From the NCBI GenBank assembly GCA_028768545.1, contig CP054838.1, positions 4,027,001 through 4,091,000 on the forward strand: DNA of 64,000 nt, in the 5' to 3' direction. Every line of letters starts with the position of its first letter. Position 1 is the stretch's first letter. The stretch comes from Desulfobacter sp. (lineage in GTDB: Bacteria > Desulfobacterota > Desulfobacteria > Desulfobacterales > Desulfobacteraceae). Of the stretch, positions 45,736-53,150 are shown one piece after another. A model generated the notes under the pieces. The model made no database searches. It was not told where the DNA came from and worked only from the letters and a program-made list of their open reading frames with translations. The position numbers and the translations under genes are program-made.

Positions 45736-47377
45736 GCCCCCCCCCTTTGATCTTGGAGAGCTCTGCTTTTTCTTTTTCCGCTTTAACCGCAGGAATAAAA
45801 ACAGAAAAACAGCTGCCCTGCCCCGGCTGGGTTTTAACCTGGATCTCCCCCTGGCAGGACTGAATAATGCTATAGGCCGTTGCCAGGCCAAGGCCGGTGC
45901 CTTTGCCGTCCTCTTTGGTTGTAAAATAAGGATCAAATATTCGTTCCACAACATCCTCGGTCATGCCGCACCCCGTATCGCAGACCTCAAGAATCAGATA
46001 GGTGCCTGCCCCCGTGGACAGATTCGGGTAGGCCAGCATATCCGCCGGGGTCAACTCAGCCTGGCGAAGTTCGACAATCAGTTCCCCCCCGGTGTCTTCC
46101 ATGGCATGGTAGGCATTGGTGCACAGGTTCATCACCACCTGGTGAATCTGGGTGGGATCGGCCAGGACAGCATCACAATTTCTATCAATTTTATCAATAA
46201 TACGGATGGTTGACGGAATGGAGCCTCGCAGGAGTTTAATGACCTCTCTGATCACCGGGTGCAGTTTTATTCTGCGTTTTTCCTCTTCTATGCCCCGGTT
46301 AAAGGTCAGCACCTGGCCCCGGTTAAAGGTCAGCACCTGGCTGACCAGGTCGGCAGCCCTGAGGGCAGCCTTTTGAATTTTTTCACTCCGTTCAAATACC
46401 GGGCTCCCGGTTTCAGCCGTGCGCATAATCATATCGGCATACCCCAAAACCGGGCTTAAAATATTGTTCAGGTCATGGGCAATCCCCCCTGCCAATGTCC
46501 CGATCGCTTCCATCTTCTGGGCCTTGCGCAATTGTTTTTCCAGGCTCAGCCACCGCTGTTCTGCCTGTTTTTTCTCGGTGATATCCAAAAGGGAGGCCAC
46601 CAGCCGGCCGGTGCCTGGAATCAGGCCAAGGCTGACATAAACAAATTTTATCCCGTCCGTGGCTGACATAATTTTTAACTCATATTGTAAAATAGTATCC
46701 GTCCATGGCTTTTTCCTTTTTTGAGTTTCAAGAAGATTGGCCATGATATCCACATCCTGTTCAGAAACAAAATCCTGCCATTTCTTTTGACCCTCAATAT
46801 CTTTCCGGTCCATTCCAACAATCTGGGCAAACTTCGAGTTGACCATGGATACGGTATTGTCCGGTTCAATAATAATGGCCGCTCCGGTATGCTCAAACAC
46901 AGCCTTATAACGCTGCTCGCTTTTTTCAAGCGCCACGGTCCGCTCCTGGACCAGTTCCTCCAGCCGCTCCTGGTATTCCCTGTTTTCTTTTTTAAGGCGG
47001 CTCTCCTTAAGACATTTTTCAATGGCATGCTTTAATACATCCATATCTTGAATGGGTTTGAAAATATAGTCCCAGGCCCCGAGCCGAAGCGCCTCAACAA
47101 CCGAGGTCATATTTCCTGTGCCCGAGGCCACCACCAGGGGGGTCTCCGGTGACCGGGCTTTTAAAATTTCAAGCGCTTGAAGCCCGTCCATCTCAGGCAT
47201 CCTCAAATCCAAAAGCACAAGATCCGGCAGTTCCCTGTCAAAAACCTCAATCCCTTTTTGGCCATTTTCTGCCTCAAAAACAATATACCCGTAATCCTCC
47301 AGATAGGTTCGGATACTTTGACGTATATAAAACTCATCATCAATGGTCAAAATCTTAAACAGATTGTCCTGTTCCAA
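45698..47377 (-). CDS. Hybrid-type histidine kinase (REC - PAS - HisKA - HATPase)
   Basis: 559 residues. The N-terminal receiver (ILTIDDEFYIRQS, VLLDLRMPEMDGLQ, AWDYIFKPIQDMDV) is followed by a coiled coil (ENREYQERLEELVQERTVALEKSEQ), a PAS domain (about 160-275), and a HisKA with GTLAGGIAHDLNNILSPVLG (His about 310). The ATPase block is CDTGCGMTEDVVERIFDPYFTT and GTGLGLATAYS. A 24-bp tandem duplication adds eight residues in the HisKA-to-ATPase linker. The last 17 codons after KIKGGG are out of the receiver frame because of the G9 tract, giving a short unrelated tail. Confidence 0.88.
   Translation of the reverse strand: MEQDNLFKILTIDDEFYIRQSIRTYLEDYGYIVFEAENGQKGIEVFDRELPDLVLLDLRMPEMDGLQALEILKARSPETPLVVASGTGNMTSVVEALRLGAWDYIFKPIQDMDVLKHAIEKCLKESRLKKENREYQERLEELVQERTVALEKSEQRYKAVFEHTGAAIIIEPDNTVSMVNSKFAQIVGMDRKDIEGQKKWQDFVSEQDVDIMANLLETQKRKKPWTDTILQYELKIMSATDGIKFVYVSLGLIPGTGRLVASLLDITEKKQAEQRWLSLEKQLRKAQKMEAIGTLAGGIAHDLNNILSPVLGYADMIMRTAETGSPVFERSEKIQKAALRAADLVSQVLTFNRGQVLTFNRGIEEEKRRIKLHPVIREVIKLLRGSIPSTIRIIDKIDRNCDAVLADPTQIHQVVMNLCTNAYHAMEDTGGELIVELRQAELTPADMLAYPNLSTGAGTYLILEVCDTGCGMTEDVVERIFDPYFTTKEDGKGTGLGLATAYSIIQSCQGEIQVKTQPGQGSCFSVFIPAVKAEKEKAELSKIKGGGHGWQRRTPSGGG
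45737..45745 (-). repeat. G9 homopolymer at kinase/receiver junction
   Basis: Nine G bases on the minus strand (C9 on the plus strand) separate the kinase ATPase domain from the receiver. G8 or G11 would fuse them, while G9 gives two proteins. Such tracts change length by slippage. Confidence 0.85.
46293..46340 (-). repeat. 24-bp perfect tandem duplication inside a kinase gene
   Basis: Two identical 24-base units (46293-46316 and 46317-46340) encode QVLTFNRG twice in a row between the H-box and the next kinase helix. The frame is kept. It probably lengthens the second dimerisation helix by two turns. Confidence 0.95.
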
Positions 47378-47702
47378 AACACCAGCCTTTAAATTTTCTT
47401 ATGGGTTTTCTATGAATTTATTTCCCGGTTGTATCTCTTGGTGTATATCAAACATTATTTCTTTAGTAAAAAGAATGTCAAGCAATTATAGCTTAAACAG
47501 GAAAAAATGTATTCATAAATGATCTTTTCCCTGATTTAATCTTTTACAATCTTAAAAGTTCCATTGGCCCCTGTTAAGAAGAAACAGATGCCATGGCCTG
47601 AAATCAGGCAGACCCTCTTGACTTTGCTTGACAGCGCCATATCACCAGGCGTATGGTTTGTCCGGCAATCAAATATCAATTGTAATCGGTTGAGGATACA
47701 CA

Positions 47703-47936
47703 ATGAAAGGACCATATAAATTATTTTGCGAATATGTTCATTGCTGTGGAAAAAAGACCCTGGAACTGGGGGTCGCCCAGACAGAATCCATTGCCAAACA
47801 ATGGATCAAGGAACAAACCCAGAACAGGAAACGTCCCAAGCTGCCTCTGGACGATTTAATCCGGACCTGCCCTGTGAACCATTGTCCGGCAAAACGTCAA
47901 TTTCCAAGATATGATTATTGTCCCATGGACAGATAA
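47703..47936 (+). CDS. Small cysteine-containing protein, function unknown
   Basis: 77 residues from ATG 47703 with GAGG upstream. Six cysteines: C9, C14, C15, C56, C61 and C73, in the order C-x4-C-C ... C-x4-C ... C, with a basic centre (QNRKRPKL). The pattern suggests a small metal-binding protein, but it matches no family I know. It stands alone after 325 bp (47378-47702) in which I see no gene. A strong hairpin follows. Confidence 0.5.
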   Translation: MKGPYKLFCEYVHCCGKKTLELGVAQTESIAKQWIKEQTQNRKRPKLPLDDLIRTCPVNHCPAKRQFPRYDYCPMDR

Positions 47937-47946
47937 CCTTGGTCTT

Positions 47947-47979
47947 CCCGGGTCCTGGAATGGCAAACCAGGACCCGGG
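47947..47979. terminator. Strong GC hairpin (12-bp perfect stem)
   Basis: CCCGGGTCCTGG and CCAGGACCCGGG form a perfect 12-bp stem with a 9-base loop, 10 bp after the small gene stop. There is no U-run on either strand, so it may be a factor-dependent end or RNA 3' protector for either direction: the small gene on the plus strand or the riboswitch transcript on the minus strand. Confidence 0.55.
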
Positions 47980-48154
47980 AGAACAAGGATGTTACATGTC
48001 CGGCAATGAAAGCCGAATCGTCTGCCGGGCCGCAAGGCCGCGACAACCCAAGGCAGTCAGTCAGGAGATAAAGGCGGCATAAATGCCCTAAACTGCCTTG
48101 CAGCCAACCTGCCCTTTGTCACGACAGCCTGAATCATCATGAAAAAAAAGCCGG

Positions 48155-48298
48155 TCAAGCCTTTTTCCTCTGCGGCCGAATCCAGAATTTTAAAATAAAA
48201 AATCCCCAAACCGCAAAACTTACGATCCAGGGATGTCCCTTTTTTATCCTTAAGATCAAACTGGTCACCGTCGTGCCGCGCACGGTTTCCATATGCAT
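48155..48298 (-). CDS. Possible riboswitch-controlled small membrane protein
   Basis: 47 codons (ATG 48298, or 45 from ATG 48292). The peptide has a basic N-terminal part (LILRIKKGHPW) and one hydrophobic segment rich in Trp and Phe (IVSFAVWGFFILKFWI) followed by a basic tail (RPQRKKA), a believable single-pass small membrane protein. Both start codons lie in the 3' strand of the riboswitch P1 helix. There is only a weak GGA before it. No homologue is recalled. It might equally be a chance frame or the start of a decayed transport gene. Confidence 0.35.
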   Translation of the reverse strand: MHMETVRGTTVTSLILRIKKGHPWIVSFAVWGFFILKFWIRPQRKKA

Positions 48299-48459
48299 TA
48301 TCCGGCAGGTCTTCTGACTCTCGGATCATCCACCTGCTGCGCCTTCCCATTATAATAACAGTGGCCTATCTCCAGCAGATGTCCCCGATCACAGCGGCGG
48401 GCCCGTTTCCGATTCTCACGAAATTCCCTATTAAGCCGTCAGGCACCAGATAAATATGT
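48291..48459 (-). promoter_or_regulatory. Cobalamin (B12) riboswitch
   Basis: On the minus strand the conserved elements come in order: GGTGCC, TTAATAGGGAA, GTGAGAATC, ACGGGCCCGCCGCTGTGA, GCCACTG, TGGGAAGGCGCAGCAGG (containing the B12 box AAGGCGCA) and GAGTCAGAAGACCTGCC. P1 can form between 48449-48459 and 48291-48303. It should bind a cobalamin and lower expression downstream. No recognised B12 gene follows on this strand; only a small open frame lies before the next hairpin. Confidence 0.95.
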
Positions 48460-48565
48460 TCCTCCTTGCTACAAATCCACGCAACAAAAGTCAAGACTAA
48501 TTTTATTTCCTGATGATTTGCCCGGGATCATGGTAAAAAAAACGTCACCCAATGCGTGACATCCA

Positions 48566-49087
48566 TCAGCGTTCACCCGGGGGGAGCGTTGAAAGCATGT
48601 CACGAAAGCTTTGGGCCAAAAAATGATAATACCGGATTCCAAATGCCAAGGTGTTCTTTTTCCACGGCTCCATATCATAGTGGGAAAACCGCTCTTGAAT
48701 CGCCTCAAGGGCCTGTACCTGATCCTTTAATTCCTGGGTATGCACCTTGAGCTGTGCCTTTATTTTACTGTCTTCAAGATGATCAAAAAAGAAAACCTTG
48801 AGCAGGGCCTCGTCCCGGATACGCTCTATTTTTGGGGTGATTTCCAGCCAGTCCAGAAAGGCTTTTTCCCCTTCATCCGTCAAGGCATATACCTTGTTGA
48901 GTTTTCCATTTTTAACCTTCTGGCTCAGCCGGACCCTGCCCTGGGCTTCCAATTTTTTAAATTTGGGATAAATGCTGCTGAACCCGATATTGAAAAAATA
49001 GTGAGTACTGTTTTCCATATATTTTTTAATCTCATAACCAGTTTTCTCTCCATCCATGAGAAATCCGAGCAGCATCATCTCAATCAT
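48566..49087 (-). CDS. PadR-family transcriptional regulator
   Basis: 173 residues. N-terminal winged helix (LGFLMDGEKTGYEIKKYMENSTHYFFNIGFSSIYPKFKKLEAQG, over residues about 8-50) with the Y-E-I-K and S-I-Y-P-x-L-like PadR pattern, then the Vir_C-type coiled C-terminal part (about 90-165) used for dimerisation. PadR proteins repress genes near them in answer to small molecules. The neighbour upstream is the Fe-S protein gene at 49232, whose promoter has a dyad operator. Confidence 0.88.
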   Translation of the reverse strand: MIEMMLLGFLMDGEKTGYEIKKYMENSTHYFFNIGFSSIYPKFKKLEAQGRVRLSQKVKNGKLNKVYALTDEGEKAFLDWLEITPKIERIRDEALLKVFFFDHLEDSKIKAQLKVHTQELKDQVQALEAIQERFSHYDMEPWKKNTLAFGIRYYHFLAQSFRDMLSTLPPGER

Positions 49088-49167
49088 TTTATCCCCAAGG
49101 CTTTAAATTTCTTAAACTCTTTTTTAAACAAAAAGCGATAAAACACCTTAGCGTCAAACAGGAACAT

Positions 49168-49195
49168 ATCCTCCTGTCCCATTGAACAGGAGGAT
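49168..49195. terminator. Hairpin between Fe-S gene and padR
   Basis: A perfect 10-bp stem (ATCCTCCTGT / ACAGGAGGAT) with an 8-base loop lies just after the Fe-S gene and 81 bp before padR, both on the minus strand. It lacks a U-run. One arm contains an AGGAGG-like sequence. It may reduce read-through into padR. Confidence 0.45.
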
Positions 49196-49231
49196 CAAAC
49201 ATTGGCCCCCCATCCAAAGGCGGCCAGACTA

Positions 49232-50308
49232 TTACATTTTAAGGGGAACCAAAGAGGTTCCCCTTTTTTGAGCCGTAATGGACATAAGCTCCTGGCCGCT
49301 TGCCGGAGGCGGCGTATGGCGGTTTTTGGGCTTTTCCTCCAGCCCGATTGCGTCCACAGGACAGGTGGTGACGCAAAGGCCGCATCCAATACACCGTGCC
49401 GTATCCACCCTTGCGGTTTCTTCAAATTCAATGGCATTCATCTGGCACCGGTCCAGGCAAATTTCGCATCCGGAGCAGGCTTCCGGGTCAACCGCTGCCC
49501 AGTAGCGGTTATAAACCAAATCTCCGGGATTGGGTTGACGGTTGAGCGCACGAAGTACACCGCAACAGTCTCCACAGCAGTTGCACATGCCTCCGGGGTT
49601 CACCATATTGGCCGGCTGATTCACCAGCCCGGCGGCTTCGCATTTTTCCAGAATGGCAAATGCCTCTTGTTTACCGATATAACGGCCCATTTTATTTTCC
49701 ACATAGTAATCCGCGTGGGAACCGAACATCATGCAGACCTCTTTAGGCTTGTCACACCCCTTATCAAGAAGTCCCTGCTGAGTCCGGCAGATGCAGTTGG
49801 CCACGGCAATTTTATCTTTCCCGCTGATAATGGCCTTGGCATCCTCGTAGGCCGCCACCTGATTGACCACGTTCACGGACTTGCCTACGGGAATGGTTCT
49901 CAGGGGCACCACATTGTCTGCCATGCCCTCCAAAAAGACCTCTTCCATGTACCTGTCAGTCAGCTCGGCAAATTCTTTGTCCATGCGCCCCAGCTGAAAC
50001 TCATAGGATCCGATAACAAAAGGAATCGCAGAATACCGTTTATTCCCGTCCTTGACATGGCGGAAAAGCAGTCCCCGCTTTGCCATGGCCTCTAATTTTT
50101 CAGCACTCTCTTCCAAAGGGCGATGGGTTCTTTGGGCAAAGGCTTCGGGCGCTTCTAAAAGCATGGAAAGATCCAGGTATATTTCAGCATCCTCTATAGT
50201 GAACAATTTTTCCAGAATCTTTAATTCCACCCCGGACTTGCTGGCTGGAAATCCCGTTGAATACTGGTCCATTTGCTCCCGAAGCCGATGATAAATTTGC
50301 GCTGCCAT
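49232..50308 (-). CDS. Iron-sulfur protein with C-terminal 2[4Fe-4S] ferredoxin domain
   Basis: 358 residues from ATG 50308 (AAGGAG upstream). The N-terminal part is a winged-helix-like region (LEKLFTIEDAEIYLDLSMLLEAPEAFAQ). The middle has NCICRTQQGLLDKGCDKPKEVCMMFG and the cysteine cluster GGMCNCCGDCCGVL. The C-terminus has two ferredoxin motifs: CSGCEICLDRCQMNAIEF and CIGCGLCVTTCPVDAIGL. This layout is seen in anaerobes next to redox or stress genes; the substrate is unknown. It is probably cytoplasmic and probably under the PadR regulator. Confidence 0.82.
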   Translation of the reverse strand: MAAQIYHRLREQMDQYSTGFPASKSGVELKILEKLFTIEDAEIYLDLSMLLEAPEAFAQRTHRPLEESAEKLEAMAKRGLLFRHVKDGNKRYSAIPFVIGSYEFQLGRMDKEFAELTDRYMEEVFLEGMADNVVPLRTIPVGKSVNVVNQVAAYEDAKAIISGKDKIAVANCICRTQQGLLDKGCDKPKEVCMMFGSHADYYVENKMGRYIGKQEAFAILEKCEAAGLVNQPANMVNPGGMCNCCGDCCGVLRALNRQPNPGDLVYNRYWAAVDPEACSGCEICLDRCQMNAIEFEETARVDTARCIGCGLCVTTCPVDAIGLEEKPKNRHTPPPASGQELMSITAQKRGTSLVPLKM

Positions 50309-50387
50309 CTTTTTCTCCTTGCACATGAAATTTTGATAAAAAAATCGTTTGCCAGCAACTGACAATCGAATTTTGCCAATCCCAAAC

Positions 50388-50428
50388 ATATATCAATGTG
50401 ATATATATCTATGTATACTTTGTGTCAA
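50388..50428 (-). promoter_or_regulatory. Promoter and dyad operator of the Fe-S gene
   Basis: On the minus strand TTGACA (50423-50428) is followed after 17 bases by TATATC (50400-50405). A perfect dyad ATATATCA-ATG-TGATATAT (50388-50406) covers the -10 box and the likely start of transcription, a good place for a repressor such as the adjacent PadR protein. The rest of the 50309-50634 interval holds nothing I recognise. Confidence 0.6.
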
Positions 50429-50634
50429 CCGTTTTACCCCCTTGATTTTCCCACGGCCAGATCATGCCTATAAAAAATATATCGTTAAGGTCACAGCACC
50501 GGTCTGTGGCAATTTTGGTATATTCATAAGCCTTTTTACGGATCACCATAGGAAAGGGATGATAATCTAATAAAGGTACTAAGACAGATCGCTAACCCGC
50601 GAGAAGATTGACCATGATGGACAGGGCAAAAAGA

Positions 50635-51345
50635 TTATTCACGTCCCATGATCCGGGCTATTGTTCCATCTGTTTTCATTTCCCGGATCACCTTATTTAT
50701 TCTTGGAATCACCGCTCGCGCGGGTGATTGTTTTGAAAATGCGAAATAAAACTTGTCTTGGCAAAAATCGTTGGGAACCACTTTAAATTTTGTTTTATCG
50801 ATTGTTCCTGAAATAAGAAGCGGCGCTATTAAAATTTCTGATTCGACAAAGCAGTCAAAACGGCCCACAGCTAATTTTTTAAAGTTCAGTTCAATCGTTG
50901 CAGCATAATCTGTTTTAATCTCATACCTGTCAATTGCATTTTCAAAATCTTCACAATGTCGATAACCGCTAACCAAGCCAATGGTATAGGGTTTCAGATC
51001 TGAAAAAAAAGAAAAAACCGCTGGCGCCTGTTTGTCCGCTGAAAAATAGACCGCGAGTCCTGTGGTAATGACAGACTCGATATATTCCAAAAATTCAGCG
51101 CGTTCTTTTCTGAAGTATATGAATGGTACACCGTCGCCTTTACCATTTTTCATATTGGAAATCACCCGCTTCCACGGATACTCCTCTATGGAATACTCAA
51201 GGTTGATGCGATTGAATATCTCTCGGGTGATTTTATCCATGACTTGATTTCGGACACTGGTATGGAGAATGATTTTTTGAATGTCCCAGGCAAAAGCTGC
51301 ATCCTTGAGCCCCATGAACAGCATGGAAACAGCGGCAATTATCAT
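50635..51345 (-). CDS. Extracellular solute-binding protein, family 3
   Basis: 236 residues with a Sec signal peptide (cleavage near AFA-WDI). The rest follows the periplasmic binding protein type 2 fold used for amino acids (EEYPWKRVISNMKNGKGDGVPFIYFRKERAEFLEYIES, spread over about 50-90; late GRFDCFVESE and REMKTDGTIARIMG). No permease or ATPase gene is near, so it may be an orphan binding protein or a sensor module. The start has only a weak, distant Shine-Dalgarno; an internal ATG at residue 8 or 11 is possible. Confidence 0.75.
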   Translation of the reverse strand: MIIAAVSMLFMGLKDAAFAWDIQKIILHTSVRNQVMDKITREIFNRINLEYSIEEYPWKRVISNMKNGKGDGVPFIYFRKERAEFLEYIESVITTGLAVYFSADKQAPAVFSFFSDLKPYTIGLVSGYRHCEDFENAIDRYEIKTDYAATIELNFKKLAVGRFDCFVESEILIAPLLISGTIDKTKFKVVPNDFCQDKFYFAFSKQSPARAVIPRINKVIREMKTDGTIARIMGRE

Positions 51346-51516
51346 AAGTGATCGGCTGAATACCTTTTTTTTGAATCATTAATTTTGTTAAAGAATACGG
51401 CTGGTTTTAACATAGTCACCCAATGCTTTGTGAAGGTGTTCATTCATCTGCAAAAATGTTCGATGCCTCAAGATTTTAAAAGCTGCGCATAAAAAACACT
51501 GATGCCTCATCCCATG

Positions 51517-51550
51517 ATCATCACCCCCATTGGAAAATAGGGGTGATGAT
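51517..51550. repeat. Inverted repeat in intergenic region
   Basis: ATCATCACCCC (51517-51527) and GGGGTGATGAT (51540-51550) form an 11-bp perfect stem with a 12-base loop. It lies downstream of the secreted repeat-protein gene and may end its transcript. No U-run. Nothing else recognisable lies in 51346-51639. Confidence 0.5.
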
Positions 51551-51639
51551 ACAACCTGAATTTTAAAAAAATAAGGTGTTTCAGCCCAATTTTCTAAAGG
51601 ATTAAATCTGTCAGGGGATTTTGCTCATACGACCCGCAC

Positions 51640-52065
51640 TCATTGTTTTTTGATTATTTTCGGGTGTAGCCCAGGCTTTTTTAACGCTCTTTTATAAAAC
51701 ACATAGAATTCTGTATATGTTTTCTTTTTCACAGCAACCACTTTGGCCTCTTTGACCGGATGCTTGTAGGCCCCGATACCCCCGAGAAAATTTTTAATAT
51801 CATTCGGGTCAGTGGCCTTTTTCCATCCCCATCCACCGGTTGCTTTTCCTGTATTGGTTGAACAGTAAAAAACAAGAAATTCTAAATAACCACCGTGATT
51901 GACCGCCGTAATCTCGGCCTCTGTTATCGTTTGGTGATACGGTGCTTTACTGTTTAAAAAATTCATTACATCGTCAGGATCAGTCGTTTTTTTCCACCCC
52001 CAAGCATACCCCTGAGTCGTTGAAAGACAAATAGCAAGCAATAGGGCAAATGAGATTCTATTCAT
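51640..52065 (-). CDS. Small secreted protein with two WGWKK-TDP repeats
   Basis: 141 residues. A Sec signal peptide (about residues 1-20, cleavage near GYA-WGW) is followed by two repeats of about 50-58 residues, starting WGWKKTTDPDDVMNFL and WGWKKATDPNDIKNFL. Each ends in an EA(E/K)-x-x-AV-x4-Y-x-EF-x-VFY block that reads as two or three beta-strands. A single cysteine (in VFYCSTNTG) is in the linker. It belongs to no family I recognise. The gene is alone, with a 302-bp AT-rich region upstream (52066-52367), where I see only a doubtful 36-codon frame. Confidence 0.65.
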   Translation of the reverse strand: MNRISFALLLAICLSTTQGYAWGWKKTTDPDDVMNFLNSKAPYHQTITEAEITAVNHGGYLEFLVFYCSTNTGKATGGWGWKKATDPNDIKNFLGGIGAYKHPVKEAKVVAVKKKTYTEFYVFYKRALKKPGLHPKIIKKQ

Positions 52066-52397
52066 TTTAACTCCATTTTTTAAAAATTATACTATTTTAT
52101 CCAAGGTGATGCTGAACGCTATGATTGGAGGATATCCTTACCCTGCTCAAAAAAGCAAGTATAAAAAGAATAGGTTACCCATCCGGGCAATGATAAAAAA
52201 ACACAAAATTAAAAAGCTCATCCAGGGTTTTCCTGATGAATTAATGGCCTGACAGAGGAGTGGAAAATGATGTATTGGACTGAATGGATTGTTGGAAAAG
52301 CTATGGACTTAAAGAACAGCCTGGCTTATGTTGCCATTGTGGAAATAAGAATAACTCATGAATCTGGTTGGACGTGATCTCAAAGGAGATTTCTTCA

Positions 52398-53150
52398 ATG
52401 AAGCCAATTACAAAAGGGAGAGGTGAAAATAATTTTTCATTATATTTTCCGTTTTCAGTTCTTGATGGAGTTGAACCTCTGGATATAGAAAGTTTGATCC
52501 TACAACTAAGCCATCATTTTTCCACAAGGATTGAAATAAAAGCAGTAGAAAGAAAAGATTTAGATATCCTCAAATTGTCAATTTTTTCATCTTATGAGAA
52601 GGCTGTCGAGGCTTTTAATGAACTGAAGAGAATCTTTCTTTATTTGTCAATTGAGAGTGATATTGCAATTTACTTTGAAGATTCTTTAATAGAGCTCATG
52701 GAACCATTTGGTCATTTCCTAAAAAGCTGGGAAGATGGCGTTCGAGCAGGATGGGAGGCAGATAAAAAAGAGGGACTTATTCTTATTGATGGAGTAGCAC
52801 ACATACTGAACCCAATTATTGTTTCAGAACAAAAAAAATTATTGATACAGGGGCCTTTTTGGGTAGGGTAAATAAATCTATAAAATCTAATTTATTCAGT
52901 CAGGCCGTTAACTTCTCAAGAAATACGAGGATTGATCATCCGGACGAAAAAGCAAGACTGGCGGCAAAAGCATATATGAATGCGTTTTCAAACCAAAACA
53001 GAGCGTTAAAATTTTTAAGTTTAGTAACATGCCTGGAGATATTGGCTGATCGAAAAGAGAAAAATAAAGTGTTTAAAAATGTTGTAGATTCTTCAATTGA
53101 GATGATAAAAAAAATAGTTGTCTCAAATCAAGAAGAGAAGGAGGCAATTC
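52398..53150 (+). pseudogene. Unknown gene with HEPN-like C-terminal helices, frameshifted and cut by an IS
   Basis: The start ATG 52398 has AGGAG nine bases before it. The first frame (MKPITKGRGENN...) stops at 52871 just after a T5 run (52856-52860). One more T would carry it into the second frame (LGRVNKSIKSNLFSQAVNFSRN...), where RALKFLSLVTCLEILAD resembles the helices of HEPN/ApeA-type proteins. The coding sequence then meets the right end of IS256 copy 3 at 53151. So the gene has a frameshift and a missing 3' end. HEPN assignment is weak. Confidence 0.5.

Noticed and set aside
48057..48350. 97-residue minus-strand frame overlapping the cobalamin riboswitch
   Set aside because: Its first third is translated riboswitch sequence and it has no family resemblance.
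49241..49269. Perfect 10-bp hairpin followed by a T-run on the plus strand
   Set aside because: It has the form of an intrinsic terminator for the plus strand, but no plus-strand gene precedes it and it lies within the last codons of the minus-strand Fe-S gene.
52267..52377. 36-codon frame with a fair Shine-Dalgarno upstream of the HEPN-like remnant
   Set aside because: Very short and matching nothing; another frame of the same DNA shows a CCHCG string, so it may be a decayed gene, but neither can be supported.
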